64,000 nucleotides of DNA, from assembly GCF_027484705.1 (NCBI RefSeq), contig NZ_JAIXSL010000015.1:1-64000 (forward strand), in the 5' to 3' direction. This stretch comes from Flavobacterium sp. (GTDB taxonomy: Bacteria > Bacteroidota > Bacteroidia > Flavobacteriales > Flavobacteriaceae). Made by a program: the position numbers and the translations under genes. The notes under the pieces were generated by a model. The model ran no database searches and had not been told where the DNA came from. It saw nothing but the letters and a program-made list of their open reading frames with translations. Positions 1 to 9,804 of this stretch are shown in pieces; the first letter of the stretch is position 1; every line of letters begins with the position of its first letter.

Positions 1-39
1 CAAAGAGGCGTTTCTTTAGAGAAAGTTTTTAAAGGTTAA
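1..39 (+). CDS. rpsE: 30S ribosomal protein S5, 3' end only
   Basis: Only the last 12 codons and the stop (TAA at 37-39) are in the window; the frame reads QRGVSLEKVFKG. This tail and the position directly before rpmD fit S5, which precedes L30 in the spc operon of nearly all bacteria. The rest of the gene lies left of the window, so the call rests mainly on synteny. Confidence 0.8.
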   Translation, partial: QRGVSLEKVFKG

Positions 40-51
40 TTCAAGGAAATT

Positions 52-234
52 ATGGCTAAATTATTAGTAAAACAAGTTAGAAGTAAAATCAACTGTCCTC
101 TTACACAAAAAAGAGGTTTGGAAGCTTTAGGTCTACGTAAAATGGGCCAAGTTGTAGAGCACGATTCTAATCCTGCGATCCTTGGAATGATAAATAAAGT
201 TAAACACTTAGTTTCCGTTGAGGAAGTTAAATAA
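52..234 (+). CDS. rpmD: 50S ribosomal protein L30
   Basis: A 60-residue protein of normal L30 length. It starts [13 protein letters not shown] and carries the family core around [15 protein letters not shown], ending in a short basic/acidic tail. It is a small structural protein of the large subunit. It sits 12 bases after the S5 stop and 12 bases before rplO, the usual S5-L30-L15-SecY order, so it is almost certainly co-transcribed with its neighbours. No odd features. Confidence 0.97.
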   Translation: MAKLLVKQVRSKINCPLTQKRGLEALGLRKMGQVVEHDSNPAILGMINKVKHLVSVEEVK

Positions 235-246
235 CACTATACAGTT

Positions 247-699
247 ATGAATTTAAGTAACTTACAACCTGCTGAAGGTTCTACGCACAATCAGAATAAA
301 AGATTAGGTCGTGGAGAAGGTTCTGGAAAAGGTGGTACCGCTGCAAGAGGTCACAAAGGAGCCAAATCGCGTTCTGGTTATTCTAAAAAGATTGGTTTTG
401 AAGGAGGTCAGATGCCACTTCAAAGACGTGTACCTAAGTTTGGTTTCACCAACATCAATCGTAAAGAATACGAAGGTGTAAATTTAGATACTTTGCAAGC
501 TTTAGTTGATAATGGAATTGTTACTGATGCTGTTGACATGACAGTCTATGTAACCAACCGTTTGGCTACCAAAAATGAAATCGTTAAGATTTTAGGTAGA
601 GGCGAACTAAAAGCGAAATTGAAAGTATCTGCTCACAAATTTACTGCAACTGCAAAAGCCGCTATCGAAGCTGCCGGAGGAGAAGCTGTAACCCTATAA
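247..699 (+). CDS. rplO: 50S ribosomal protein L15
   Basis: A 150-residue protein with the L15 signature: a basic Gly/Arg/Lys-rich N-terminus (RLGRGEGSGKGGTAARGHKG, residues about 20-39) that threads into 23S rRNA, then the GFEGGQMPLQRRVPKFGF stretch and a globular C-terminal part ending in AAGGEAVTL. L15 is a late-assembly protein of the 50S subunit. It lies between rpmD and secY with short spacers, so it belongs to the same transcript. Length and order are typical and the start is unambiguous. Confidence 0.98.
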   Translation: MNLSNLQPAEGSTHNQNKRLGRGEGSGKGGTAARGHKGAKSRSGYSKKIGFEGGQMPLQRRVPKFGFTNINRKEYEGVNLDTLQALVDNGIVTDAVDMTVYVTNRLATKNEIVKILGRGELKAKLKVSAHKFTATAKAAIEAAGGEAVTL

Positions 700-712
700 T
701 TTTTCTATTACG

Positions 713-2056
713 ATGAAGAAATTTTTTGAATCATTAGCCAATGTTTGGAAAATCGAGGAACTGAAAAACAGAATCTTGCTTACGTTAGGTTTGCTTTTAG
801 TTTATCGTTTCGGAGCACACGTGACTCTTCCAGGTATTGATGCTACACAGTTACACAGTTTAGCAGGCCAGACTAAAAATGGTATTGGTTCAATTCTCGA
901 TATGTTTACAGGAGGTGCTTTCTCGAAAGCTTCTGTATTTGCACTTGGGATCATGCCTTACATTTCGGCGTCTATTGTGGTTCAGTTGATGGGAATTGCG
1001 ATTCCTTATCTTCAGAAATTGCAGAAAGACGGCGAAAGCGGCAGAAAAAAAATCAACCAGATTACACGTTGGTTGACGATCCTGATTACCTTGGTACAAG
1101 GTCCTGGTTATATCTATAACCTTTACAGAACTTTGCCAGGTAGCGCATTCATGTTAGGATTTGATTCGTTCAGTTTCTTATTCTCCTCAGTTTTGATTTT
1201 GACTACAGGAACCATCTTTGCGATGTGGCTTGGGGAAAAGATTACCGACAAAGGAATCGGAAACGGAATCTCATTATTGATCATGGTCGGGATTCTTGCA
1301 AGATTGCCACAGGCTTTCATTCAGGAATTTACTTCTACAATTACAAATAACAACGGAGGCCCAATGCTATTGGTTATCGAAGTGATTATTTGGTTATTGG
1401 TAATTATCGCTTGTGTACTTTTAGTCATGGCGGTGAGAAGAATACCGGTACAATATGCACGTCGTACGACCACCGGTGATTTTGAACAAGATATGATGGG
1501 CGGTAACAGACAATGGATTCCTTTGAAATTAAATGCATCTGGTGTTATGCCAATCATTTTTGCTCAGGCCATTATGTTTATACCGGCAGCATTGGCAGGG
1601 TTGTCTCAATCTGAAACTTCTCAGTCTATTGCTGGTGCCTTCAGTAATATGTTTGGATTCTGGTATAATTTCGTATTTGCATCGTTGATCGTTGTGTTTA
1701 CGTTCTTTTATACTGCGATTACGGTTCCAACCAACAAGATGGCGGATGATTTGAAACGAAGCGGCGGATTCATTCCAGGTATCAGACCCGGAGTTGAAAC
1801 TTCTGACTACTTAGATCACATCATGTCATTGATCACATTCCCTGGCTCATTATTCCTTGCCTTGATTGCTGTGTTCCCAGCCATTGTAGTAAGTTTTGGT
1901 GTGCAACAATCTTGGGCGATGTTCTTTGGAGGAACTTCTTTAATCATTATGGTTGGTGTGGCGATCGATACGATCCAACAGATCAATTCATACTTATTGA
2001 ACAAACATTACGACGGTTTGATGAAAAGCGGTAAAAACAGAAAAGCGGTAGCTTAA
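713..2056 (+). CDS. secY: Preprotein translocase subunit SecY
   Basis: A 447-residue polytopic inner-membrane protein with about ten hydrophobic segments, the size and layout of SecY. Family landmarks are the N-terminal amphipathic helix, the plug-region stretch [28 protein letters not shown], and the cytoplasmic loop rich in basic residues ([11 protein letters not shown], about residues 240-250) that contacts the ribosome or SecA. It forms the channel of the Sec translocon, which also delivers the T9SS substrates encoded later in this window to the periplasm. It is the usual last protein-export gene of the spc operon and is followed after 4 bases by infA. Confidence 0.98.
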   Translation: MKKFFESLANVWKIEELKNRILLTLGLLLVYRFGAHVTLPGIDATQLHSLAGQTKNGIGSILDMFTGGAFSKASVFALGIMPYISASIVVQLMGIAIPYLQKLQKDGESGRKKINQITRWLTILITLVQGPGYIYNLYRTLPGSAFMLGFDSFSFLFSSVLILTTGTIFAMWLGEKITDKGIGNGISLLIMVGILARLPQAFIQEFTSTITNNNGGPMLLVIEVIIWLLVIIACVLLVMAVRRIPVQYARRTTTGDFEQDMMGGNRQWIPLKLNASGVMPIIFAQAIMFIPAALAGLSQSETSQSIAGAFSNMFGFWYNFVFASLIVVFTFFYTAITVPTNKMADDLKRSGGFIPGIRPGVETSDYLDHIMSLITFPGSLFLALIAVFPAIVVSFGVQQSWAMFFGGTSLIIMVGVAIDTIQQINSYLLNKHYDGLMKSGKNRKAVA

Positions 2057-2060
2057 TTTT

Positions 2061-2276
2061 ATGGCAAAACAATCAGCAATAGAACAAGACGGATCCATCA
2101 TCGAAGCCCTTTCGAATGCGATGTTCCGTGTAGAATTAGAAAACGGACACATAGTAATTGCCCACATTTCCGGAAAGATGCGCATGCATTACATCAAATT
2201 ATTACCTGGTGATAAAGTGAAACTGGAAATGAGCCCTTACGATTTGTCAAAAGCAAGAATTACTTATAGATATTAA
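2061..2276 (+). CDS. infA: Translation initiation factor IF-1
   Basis: A 71-residue S1/OB-fold protein, full length for IF-1. The sequence [29 protein letters not shown]... with [25 protein letters not shown] and the end [11 protein letters not shown] is diagnostic. IF-1 binds the A site of the 30S subunit during initiation. It lies 4 bases after secY and before rpmJ, as in many Bacteroidota. The space to rpmJ is filled by two short tandem repeats (separate entry). Confidence 0.98.
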   Translation: MAKQSAIEQDGSIIEALSNAMFRVELENGHIVIAHISGKMRMHYIKLLPGDKVKLEMSPYDLSKARITYRY

Positions 2277-2280
2277 AAGG

Positions 2281-2338
2281 CTGTAGGCTGTAGGCTGTAG
2301 GCAATAAGCTTAAAGCATAAAGCATAAAGCATAAAGCA
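2281..2338 (+). repeat. Two adjacent heptanucleotide tandem repeats between infA and rpmJ
   Basis: Three perfect copies of CTGTAGG (2281-2301) are followed, after a 9-base spacer, by four perfect copies of TAAAGCA (2311-2338). They fill almost all of the 69-base gap between the infA stop and the rpmJ start inside a ribosomal operon. Both units are 7 bases long. No coding or terminator function is visible; copy-number change would alter only the spacer length. Confidence 0.9.
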
Positions 2339-2345
2339 ATTTACA

Positions 2346-2462
2346 ATGAAAGTAAGAGCATCAGTTAAAAAAAGAAGTGCCGAGTGCAAGATTGTACGCA
2401 GAAAAGGCAGATTATACGTAATCAACAAAAAGAATCCTAGATTTAAACAAAGACAAGGATAG
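2346..2462 (+). CDS. rpmJ: 50S ribosomal protein L36
   Basis: A 38-codon frame, ATG at 2346 and TAG at 2460-2462, encoding [20 protein letters not shown] and a basic C-terminus ending in RFKQRQG. The family's zinc-ligand pattern normally has three Cys and one His; here only one Cys (residue 14) is seen, so this is the zinc-free (C-minus) type. It lies between infA and rpsM, the usual place. It ends 2 bases before rpsM, so translation may be coupled. Confidence 0.97.
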   Translation: MKVRASVKKRSAECKIVRRKGRLYVINKKNPRFKQRQG

Positions 2463-2464
2463 TT

Positions 2465-2839
2465 ATGGCAAGAATAGCAGGGGTAGACATCCCGAAAAAC
2501 AAAAGAGGAGTTATCGCTTTGACCTACATCTTCGGAGTAGGCAGAAGTCGTGCAAGCGAAGTATTGGCAAAAGCTAATGTAAGCGAAGACATTAAAGTTC
2601 AAGATTGGAATGATGACCAGATTGGAGCAATTCGTGAGGCCGTTTCATTTTACAAAATTGAAGGTGAACTACGTTCTGAAGTTTCCTTAAACATCAAACG
2701 TCTTATGGACATCGGATGTTACAGAGGAATCCGTCACAGATCTGGTCTTCCGTTAAGAGGACAAAGAACTAAAAACAACTCCAGAACGAGAAAAGGTAAA
2801 AGAAAAACTGTTGCGAACAAGAAAAAAGCAACTAAATAA
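2465..2839 (+). CDS. rpsM: 30S ribosomal protein S13
   Basis: A 124-residue protein starting [20 protein letters not shown], with the helix-two-turn-helix core and the basic tail ([18 protein letters not shown] then a Lys-rich end) that reaches the P site. S13 sits in the 30S head and contacts L5/L31 in bridges to the 50S subunit. It is followed after 8 bases by rpsK, the universal S13-S11-S4-RpoA-L17 order. Length is normal. Confidence 0.98.
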   Translation: MARIAGVDIPKNKRGVIALTYIFGVGRSRASEVLAKANVSEDIKVQDWNDDQIGAIREAVSFYKIEGELRSEVSLNIKRLMDIGCYRGIRHRSGLPLRGQRTKNNSRTRKGKRKTVANKKKATK

Positions 2840-2847
2840 TAAGTAAT

Positions 2848-3231
2848 ATGGCTAAAGCAACAACAAAAAAACGTAAAGTTATCGTTGAATCAACGGGTGA
2901 AGCTCATATTAGTGCCACTTTCAACAACATCATTATTTCATTAACCAACAAAAAAGGTGAAGTGATCTCTTGGTCTTCAGCTGGGAAAATGGGTTTCAGA
3001 GGTTCTAAAAAGAACACTCCGTACGCAGCCCAAATGGCCGCAGAAGATTGTAGTAAAGTAGCGATGGAAGCTGGACTTAAAAAAGTGAAAGTCTATGTAA
3101 AAGGACCAGGAAACGGACGTGAGTCTGCGATTCGTTCTTTGCATAACAGTGGGGTAGAAGTAACTGAGATCATCGACGTTACACCAATGCCGCACAACGG
3201 ATGTCGTCCTCCTAAAAGACGTAGAGTTTAA
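2848..3231 (+). CDS. rpsK: 30S ribosomal protein S11
   Basis: A 127-residue protein with a basic N-terminus ([20 protein letters not shown]), the core [21 protein letters not shown] and the highly conserved tail [18 protein letters not shown]. It belongs to the 30S platform and lines the mRNA path near the E site. It is co-directional with rpsM and rpsD. A 90-base spacer follows before rpsD, longer than the other gaps in the operon; no clear hairpin or promoter was recognised in it. Confidence 0.98.
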   Translation: MAKATTKKRKVIVESTGEAHISATFNNIIISLTNKKGEVISWSSAGKMGFRGSKKNTPYAAQMAAEDCSKVAMEAGLKKVKVYVKGPGNGRESAIRSLHNSGVEVTEIIDVTPMPHNGCRPPKRRRV

Positions 3232-3321
3232 TTACTCAAAATTTATAGTATAACCTAGACAGGAACACGATTATCGAAGGATAAGACCTGAATTCATAAT
3301 CGCTGTCTTAAACAATTAAAA

Positions 3322-3927
3322 ATGGCAAGATATACTGGTCCAAGTACAAGAATCGCCCGTAAATTCGGCGAAGCAATCTTCGGAGAAGACAAAGCCTTCG
3401 AAAAAAGAAATTACCCGCCGGGACAACACGGAATGGCGAAAAAAAGAGGTAAAAAATCGGAATATGCTGTCCAATTAATGGAAAAGCAAAAAGCGAAGTA
3501 CACCTACGGAATCCTTGAAAAACAATTCAGAGGCCTTTTCGAAAAAGCATCTGCAGCTCGTGGAGTTACAGGTGAAGTTTTAATCCAACTTTGTGAAGCA
3601 AGACTTGACAACGTAGTGTACAGAATGGGTATTGCTCCTTCTCGTCGTGCTGCCCGTCAAATCGTTTCTCACAGACATATTACCGTAAATGGAGAATTGG
3701 TAAACATTCCATCCTACCATTTAAAAGCTGGCGATAAAGTAGCCGTTCGTGAAAAATCAAAATCAGTAGAAGCTATCGAGCGTTCTTTGGCGAACTCCTC
3801 TCATGTATATGAGTGGATCACTTGGAACAACGATACGAAAGAAGGTGTTTTTGTTTCGGTTCCTGCAAGATTGCAGATTCCGGAAAATATCAAAGAGCAG
3901 TTAATCGTCGAATTGTACAACAAATAA
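3322..3927 (+). CDS. rpsD: 30S ribosomal protein S4
   Basis: A 201-residue protein of normal S4 length. It begins [20 protein letters not shown], a form without the zinc-binding Cys cluster, and holds the S4 RNA-binding domain ([20 protein letters not shown], roughly residues 90-150). S4 nucleates 16S rRNA 5'-domain assembly and in many bacteria represses the alpha operon translationally; whether it does so here cannot be seen. It is followed after 20 bases by rpoA. Confidence 0.98.
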   Translation: MARYTGPSTRIARKFGEAIFGEDKAFEKRNYPPGQHGMAKKRGKKSEYAVQLMEKQKAKYTYGILEKQFRGLFEKASAARGVTGEVLIQLCEARLDNVVYRMGIAPSRRAARQIVSHRHITVNGELVNIPSYHLKAGDKVAVREKSKSVEAIERSLANSSHVYEWITWNNDTKEGVFVSVPARLQIPENIKEQLIVELYNK

Positions 3928-3947
3928 TAATTGACTTAGTCGAAATT

Positions 3948-4940
3948 ATGGCAATATTTAATTTTCAGAAGCCCGATAAAGTTATCATGATCGATTCTAC
4001 CGATTTCGAAGGGAAATTTGAATTTCGTCCTTTGGAACCAGGTTACGGATTGACCGTTGGTAATGCACTTAGAAGAGTGATGCTTTCCGCTTTAGAAGGA
4101 TATGCAATCACCTCTGTCAGAATTGAAGGTGTAGACCACGAATTTTCTACTATCTCAGGAGTTGTTGAAGACGTTACCGAAATCATCCTTAATTTGAAAC
4201 AAGTGCGTTTCAAACGTCAGATTGAAGACGTAGATAACGAATCTGTGACCATTTCTGTAACAGGGAAAGACCAACTTACTGCGGGTGATTTTCAAAAATT
4301 CATTTCAGGTTTCCAAGTGCTGAACCCAGAATTGGTGATCTGTAACTTAGATAGCAAAATCAAGCTTAATTTCGAACTAACGATCGAAAAAGGGCGCGGT
4401 TATGTTCCTGCAGAAGAAAACAAAAAACAGAATGCGGCGATCGGAACCATTTTCACTGACTCTATTTTTACGCCTGTAAAGAACGTAAAATACGCGATTG
4501 AAAATTTCCGTGTGGAGCAAAAAACAGATTACGAAAAACTGATTTTCGAAATCAAGACTGACGGTTCCATCAATCCAAAAGATGCGTTGACCGAAGCAGC
4601 CAAAGTTTTAATCCACCACTTCATGTTGTTTTCTGACGAAAGAATCACTTTAGAAGCTGACGAAATTGCACAAACGGAGTCTTACGACGAAGAATCATTG
4701 CACATGCGTCAGTTGCTTAAAACCAAATTAGTCGATATGGACCTTTCAGTCCGTGCGCTAAACTGTTTGAAAGCTGCAGAAGTAGATACTTTAGGAGACT
4801 TAGTGTCTTTCAACAAAAACGACTTGATGAAGTTCCGTAACTTCGGTAAAAAATCTTTGACAGAATTAGACGAATTGGTCGCTGTGAAGAATCTTACCTT
4901 CGGAATGGACTTAGCCAAATACAAATTAGATAAAGAATAA
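3948..4940 (+). CDS. rpoA: DNA-directed RNA polymerase subunit alpha
   Basis: A 330-residue protein. The frame stays open upstream to 3813, inside rpsD, but the ATG at 3948 gives the family N-terminus [18 protein letters not shown] and avoids a 115-base overlap, so it is chosen. The N-terminal domain (about 1-230) carries the dimerisation signature [20 protein letters not shown]. The C-terminal domain (about 255-330, from [20 protein letters not shown] through [14 protein letters not shown]) binds DNA and regulators. It is part of the alpha operon between rpsD and rplQ, and length is standard. Confidence 0.98.
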   Translation: MAIFNFQKPDKVIMIDSTDFEGKFEFRPLEPGYGLTVGNALRRVMLSALEGYAITSVRIEGVDHEFSTISGVVEDVTEIILNLKQVRFKRQIEDVDNESVTISVTGKDQLTAGDFQKFISGFQVLNPELVICNLDSKIKLNFELTIEKGRGYVPAEENKKQNAAIGTIFTDSIFTPVKNVKYAIENFRVEQKTDYEKLIFEIKTDGSINPKDALTEAAKVLIHHFMLFSDERITLEADEIAQTESYDEESLHMRQLLKTKLVDMDLSVRALNCLKAAEVDTLGDLVSFNKNDLMKFRNFGKKSLTELDELVAVKNLTFGMDLAKYKLDKE

Positions 4941-5001
4941 ATGACTTCATATTTTGCTCTCCAAAGCGGATTGAGCAAGATGAAGTTTTAAAAAACACGT
5001 C

Positions 5002-5613
5002 ATGAGACACGGAAAAAAATTCAATCACTTAAGCAGACAGAAAGGTCACAGAGCAGCAATGCTTGCTAATATGGCTTGTTCTCTAATCGAGCACAAACGT
5101 ATCAACACCACTGTTGCTAAAGCCAAAGCGTTAAAACAATTCGTTGAACCGCTTATTACAAAATCAAAAGAAGATACAACCCACAACCGTCGTATCTGTT
5201 TTTCTTACTTGCGTAGCAAATATGCCGTAACTGACTTGTTCAGAGACGTCGCTGCTAAAGTAGGCGATCGTCCGGGTGGTTACACACGTATCATCAAAGT
5301 GGGGAATCGTTTGGGAGATAACGCTGATATGGCGATGATCGAGCTTGTAGATTTCAACGAACTATACAACGGTGGTAAAAAAGAAGAGAAAAAAGCAAAA
5401 AGCCGTCGTGGTGGAAAAGCTAAAGGCGCTACTACAGCTCCAGCTGCTGCTCCTAAAGCCGCTCCGGTTGCTGAAGCTCCAGAAGCAAAAGTGGAAGAGC
5501 CAATCGTTGAAGAAGCGGTGGTGGAAACTCCAGTAGCTGAAGTTGAAACTCCAGAAGCGGAAGCTCCAGAAGCACCAGCCGCTGAGGATAACACCGAAGA
5601 AAAAGCCGAATAA
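5002..5613 (+). CDS. rplQ: 50S ribosomal protein L17 with long Ala/Pro/Glu tail
   Basis: A 203-residue protein. Residues 1 to about 118 are a standard L17 ([20 protein letters not shown] ... [20 protein letters not shown]), a large-subunit protein near the exit tunnel. The remaining 85 residues are a basic patch followed by a low-complexity Ala/Pro/Glu/Val-rich tail with repeats such as EAPEA and VEETP-like units. Tails of this kind are known from Bacteroidota L17 and are likely disordered. It is the last gene of the alpha operon; a strong terminator follows 28 bases after the stop. Confidence 0.97.
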   Translation: MRHGKKFNHLSRQKGHRAAMLANMACSLIEHKRINTTVAKAKALKQFVEPLITKSKEDTTHNRRICFSYLRSKYAVTDLFRDVAAKVGDRPGGYTRIIKVGNRLGDNADMAMIELVDFNELYNGGKKEEKKAKSRRGGKAKGATTAPAAAPKAAPVAEAPEAKVEEPIVEEAVVETPVAEVETPEAEAPEAPAAEDNTEEKAE

Positions 5614-5640
5614 TGAATTTCATCATTCAATACAAATCAA

Positions 5641-5672
5641 GGATAAACTTTTAAAGTTTGTCCTTTTTTTTT
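5641..5672 (+). terminator. Rho-independent terminator of the ribosomal operon
   Basis: GGATAAACTTT pairs with AAAGTTTGTCC (one G-T wobble) across a tiny loop and runs straight into a tract of nine T. It lies 28 bases after rplQ and just before the convergent LRR gene on the other strand. Confidence 0.85.
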
Positions 5673-5679
5673 GCTATAA

Positions 5680-7011
5680 TTATTCCTTTATGAATCGCGT
5701 GTTGAAATTGCCCTTGTCAGTTGATAGCTTTGCTAAATAATAGCCTGGTTCTATGTTTGAAACATCAACGATTGACGTTTCAGATACTAAAATTATTTGC
5801 CCCAGCAAATTATAAATGCTTACATTCCTTATGACAGCGTCAACTTCTATGGTTAGAATGTTTTTGGCAGGATTCGGATACACTTTTATTTTGTTCGTTG
5901 GAATGGTTACTTCTGTAACCGATAAATTACAGTCGGAAGTAATGACGCAGTTGGGATTGCTAATACGGCTGTCGATCGCCCATAATTGGAATTCATCCGC
6001 ACAAACATAATTAATGTTATTGTTGTGGTTTGCATTTAGACTTTCATTAGCGCCATTTTTTATATATAAAGAAGATAGTTGGTAATTGTTTTGACACCCT
6101 AAAAACACTAAATTCGGGGTTTCGCTTGCGTTCAATGTTGTGAGTTGATTATATCTACATTCCAACATCTGTAAATTATTTAAACCACCCAAATTTAAGA
6201 CATTGAGTTGATTATAAGTGCAATCTAAATACAACAAATTACTCAAACCGCTTGCATTTAATGTAGTCAGATCATTGTTATTACAATATAACGCTTGTAA
6301 GTTTAAACTACTAGCTATGTTTAATGTGGTGAGATGGTTGTAACCACAATGCATAGTTTGTAAATTACTCAAACCACTTGCATTTAACGTATTGATATTA
6401 TTGTCTTCACAATTTAATTCTTGTAAACTGCCTAAGTTTTGTAAATCTATTTCAGTGAGTAGGTTATAGCGACAATCAAGAAATTGTAAATTGCTCAACG
6501 CTACGGTGTTTAATGTAGAGAGTTGGTTATTACTGCAAATTAGATTTTTTAAATTATTCAAACCACTTAATCCTAAAATAGTAATTTGATTATTCCCACA
6601 ATTTAAACTTTGCAAATTACTTAAACCAGTTACTTCTAACATGGTAAGTTGGTTATTTATACAGTTTAGATCTAGTAAATTATTCAAGCTATTTACATCT
6701 AATGCATTGATTTGGTTGTTCTCACAATTTAAAAATTGTAAATTAATAAAGCTTTCGATACCAACTAAAGATGAAATATAAGCATCTGATATATTTAGAG
6801 CACTTACATTGGCTGCTTCATTTATTTGTATTTCTTGATCACTATTATTATCAATTTTAAAATAATTTCCGTTTAAATCTTTTGCTATTTCGTTACTCGG
6901 ATCTGAAGATAATAGTTTGTTCTTAAAATTGGCATCAGGTATATTTACAATTTGTGCATTCAAATTCCACACAAAAGCAATGCTCAAAAATAATATGTAG
7001 TTTTTTTTCAT
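5680..7011 (-). CDS. Secreted leucine-rich-repeat protein with T9SS sorting domain (short form)
   Basis: A 443-residue protein on the minus strand. Residues 1-19 form a signal peptide (MKKNYILFLSIAFVWNLNA). The mature start IVNIPDANFKNKLL is shared with the five LRR proteins at 9.8-29.4 kb. Next comes a degenerate EF-hand loop (residues 54-65, G6 replaced by Q), then eleven 21-residue LRRs of the form NLxxLxCxxNQLTxLxxxGL (about 90-320). The last 75 residues are a type-A T9SS sorting domain (VYPNPAKN ... GYYLAKL). Unlike its paralogues it lacks the CNA-B-like and DUF11-like modules, so the LRRs run almost directly into the sorting signal. It is probably exported by Sec, then T9SS, and anchored at or released from the surface. 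No regulator gene is adjacent; the ligand is unknown. Confidence 0.88.
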   Translation of the reverse strand: MKKNYILFLSIAFVWNLNAQIVNIPDANFKNKLLSSDPSNEIAKDLNGNYFKIDNNSDQEIQINEAANVSALNISDAYISSLVGIESFINLQFLNCENNQINALDVNSLNNLLDLNCINNQLTMLEVTGLSNLQSLNCGNNQITILGLSGLNNLKNLICSNNQLSTLNTVALSNLQFLDCRYNLLTEIDLQNLGSLQELNCEDNNINTLNASGLSNLQTMHCGYNHLTTLNIASSLNLQALYCNNNDLTTLNASGLSNLLYLDCTYNQLNVLNLGGLNNLQMLECRYNQLTTLNASETPNLVFLGCQNNYQLSSLYIKNGANESLNANHNNNINYVCADEFQLWAIDSRISNPNCVITSDCNLSVTEVTIPTNKIKVYPNPAKNILTIEVDAVIRNVSIYNLLGQIILVSETSIVDVSNIEPGYYLAKLSTDKGNFNTRFIKE

Positions 7012-7131
7012 AACGTTAAAGTATAAATAAATAATCGATTTGTCAATTATCTAATGAAATTAGTCTTTGTGGGCTAAATAATATTTGAAAAGATTTCATA
7101 AATCAATCTACAATTTTAAGTTCTAAAAGTT

Positions 7132-7139
7132 TAAATTTG
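7132..7139 (+). promoter_or_regulatory. Putative -7 box for carA
   Basis: TAAATTTG matches the Bacteroidota -7 consensus TAnnTTTG and lies 20 bases before the carA ATG. No good -33 TTTG is seen at the right distance. Confidence 0.45.
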
Positions 7140-7159
7140 CGCCACACAACTACTGCAAA

Positions 7160-8269
7160 ATGAACTACACAACAAGACAACCCGCCATCCTCTTACTCAA
7201 CGACGGCACCATTTTCCACGGCAAATCTATCGGAATCTCCGGAACCACGTTTGGAGAAGTCTGCTTCAACACCGGAATGACCGGCTATCAGGAAATCTTC
7301 ACTGATCCTTCTTATTTCGGACAAATCATGGTCGCCACGAATCCGCACATCGGAAACTACGGCGTCAACGAAAACGAAGTTGAATCTGATTCCATCAAAA
7401 TCTCGGGCTTGGTCTGCAAGAATTTCAGCTTCAATTATTCCAGAGAAAATGCGTCTGAAAGCCTCGAAGATTATTTCAAAAAGCAAAACCTAATCTGCAT
7501 TTCCGACGTCGATACGCGTGCGCTCGTGAGTTACATCCGTGACAACGGCGCCATGAATGCTGTCATTTGCACCGACGGAACTTCCATTGAAGATTTAAAA
7601 ATCCAACTCGCTCAAGTGCCTGATATGAAAGGTTTGGAACTCGCATCCAAAGTCTCCACCAAAGAACCTTATTTTTTTGGCAACGAAACTGCCAAATACA
7701 AAATCTCAGCTTTAGATTTAGGCATCAAAACCAACATCCTGCGCAACCTTGCCAAACGCGACTGTTACATCAAAGTGTTTCCTTACGACGCGACTTTCAA
7801 GGATTTGGCAGAATTCAATCCCGATGGTTATTTCCTTTCTAACGGCCCCGGCGATCCGGATCCATTGTTCGGGGCGATTCAGGTCGCGAAGGATATTTTA
7901 GAAAATAACAAACCCTTATTCGGAATTTGTCTCGGCCATCAAGTGATTGCGTTGGCGAACGGAATTCCAACCTATAAAATGTTCAACGGACACCGCGGTA
8001 TCAACCATCCCGTGAAAAACATCATCACCGGAAAAGGCGAAATCACATCTCAAAATCACGGATTCGCCGTTAACAAAGAAGCGCTGGAACAGCATCCGGA
8101 AATGGAAATCACACACTTACATCTCAACGACCATACAGTAGCCGGAATGCGTCTCAAAAACAAAAATTGCTTCTCGGTGCAATACCATCCCGAAGCGAGT
8201 CCGGGCCCGCACGATTCTTCGTATCTGTTCGATCAATTCATAGAAAATATTGAATCCCAAAAGAACTAA
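7160..8269 (+). CDS. carA: Carbamoyl-phosphate synthase small subunit
   Basis: A 369-residue glutamine-hydrolysing subunit of carbamoyl-phosphate synthase, which feeds ammonia to CarB for arginine and pyrimidine synthesis. The N-terminal CPSase domain has the FNTGMTGYQEIFTDPSYFGQ signature (about 36-55). The class I glutamine amidotransferase domain follows, with SNGPGDPD (about 227-234), the nucleophile C257 in GICLGHQV, and H343/E345 in YHPEASPGP, so the catalytic triad is intact. carB is not in the window, so the two subunit genes are unlinked here. A -7 box lies just upstream, and eno follows 121 bases downstream behind its own promoter-like element. Confidence 0.97.
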   Translation: MNYTTRQPAILLLNDGTIFHGKSIGISGTTFGEVCFNTGMTGYQEIFTDPSYFGQIMVATNPHIGNYGVNENEVESDSIKISGLVCKNFSFNYSRENASESLEDYFKKQNLICISDVDTRALVSYIRDNGAMNAVICTDGTSIEDLKIQLAQVPDMKGLELASKVSTKEPYFFGNETAKYKISALDLGIKTNILRNLAKRDCYIKVFPYDATFKDLAEFNPDGYFLSNGPGDPDPLFGAIQVAKDILENNKPLFGICLGHQVIALANGIPTYKMFNGHRGINHPVKNIITGKGEITSQNHGFAVNKEALEQHPEMEITHLHLNDHTVAGMRLKNKNCFSVQYHPEASPGPHDSSYLFDQFIENIESQKN

Positions 8270-8272
8270 ATC

Positions 8273-8287
8273 GTTATCGTTGATAAC
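8273..8287. other. Perfect short palindrome between carA and eno
   Basis: GTTATC-GTT-GATAAC is a perfect 6-base inverted repeat with a 3-base centre, 38 bases upstream of the eno -7 box. There is no T tract, so it is more likely an operator or upstream element than a terminator. Function is unknown. Confidence 0.4.
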
Positions 8288-8312
8288 ATTCATTATAAAA
8301 AAAGAAACATGA

Positions 8313-9677
<1,365 letters not shown>

Positions 9678-9702
9678 GATTATATCAAAATAAATTATAA
9701 AC

Positions 9703-9736
9703 ACCTGATTCAGCTAAAATGAGTCAGGTTTTTTTA
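9703..9736 (+). terminator. Terminator after eno
   Basis: ACCTGATTCA pairs with TGAGTCAGGT (one wobble) around a GCTAAAA loop and is followed by a run of seven T. Confidence 0.85.
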
Positions 9737-9746
9737 TATCCTATGC

Positions 9747-9764
9747 TCAAATGTTTTTAGTACT
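9747..9764 (+). promoter_or_regulatory. Spaced motif TCAAA-N9-TACT upstream of first LRR gene
   Basis: TCAAA at 9747-9751 and TACT at 9761-9764, 14 bases apart start to start. The same pair at the same spacing occurs upstream of both histidine kinase genes (12121/12135 and 18975/18989). It is a candidate binding site for the LytTR regulators of this island. The motif is short, so this is inference. Confidence 0.35.
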
Positions 9765-9804
9765 TTTATAAATCCAATTTTTAAACGTTTAATATTCAGA
9801 GATT

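Noticed and set aside
3813-3947. Upstream extension of the rpoA frame into rpsD
   Set aside because: It would overlap S4 by 115 bases, and the extra residues match no RpoA; ATG 3948 gives the family start.
5280-5630. Open frame antisense to the rplQ tail (Ser/Ala/Gly-rich)
   Set aside because: Mirror of the low-complexity L17 tail; no family resemblance, no promoter or start context.
6100-6780. Regular 63-base repeats that could look like a CRISPR array
   Set aside because: The repeats are in frame and code for 21-residue LRRs, with no distinct spacers and no cas genes in the window.
8273-8287. GTTATC/GATAAC palindrome as a carA terminator
   Set aside because: No T tract follows and the stem is short; kept only as a possible operator.
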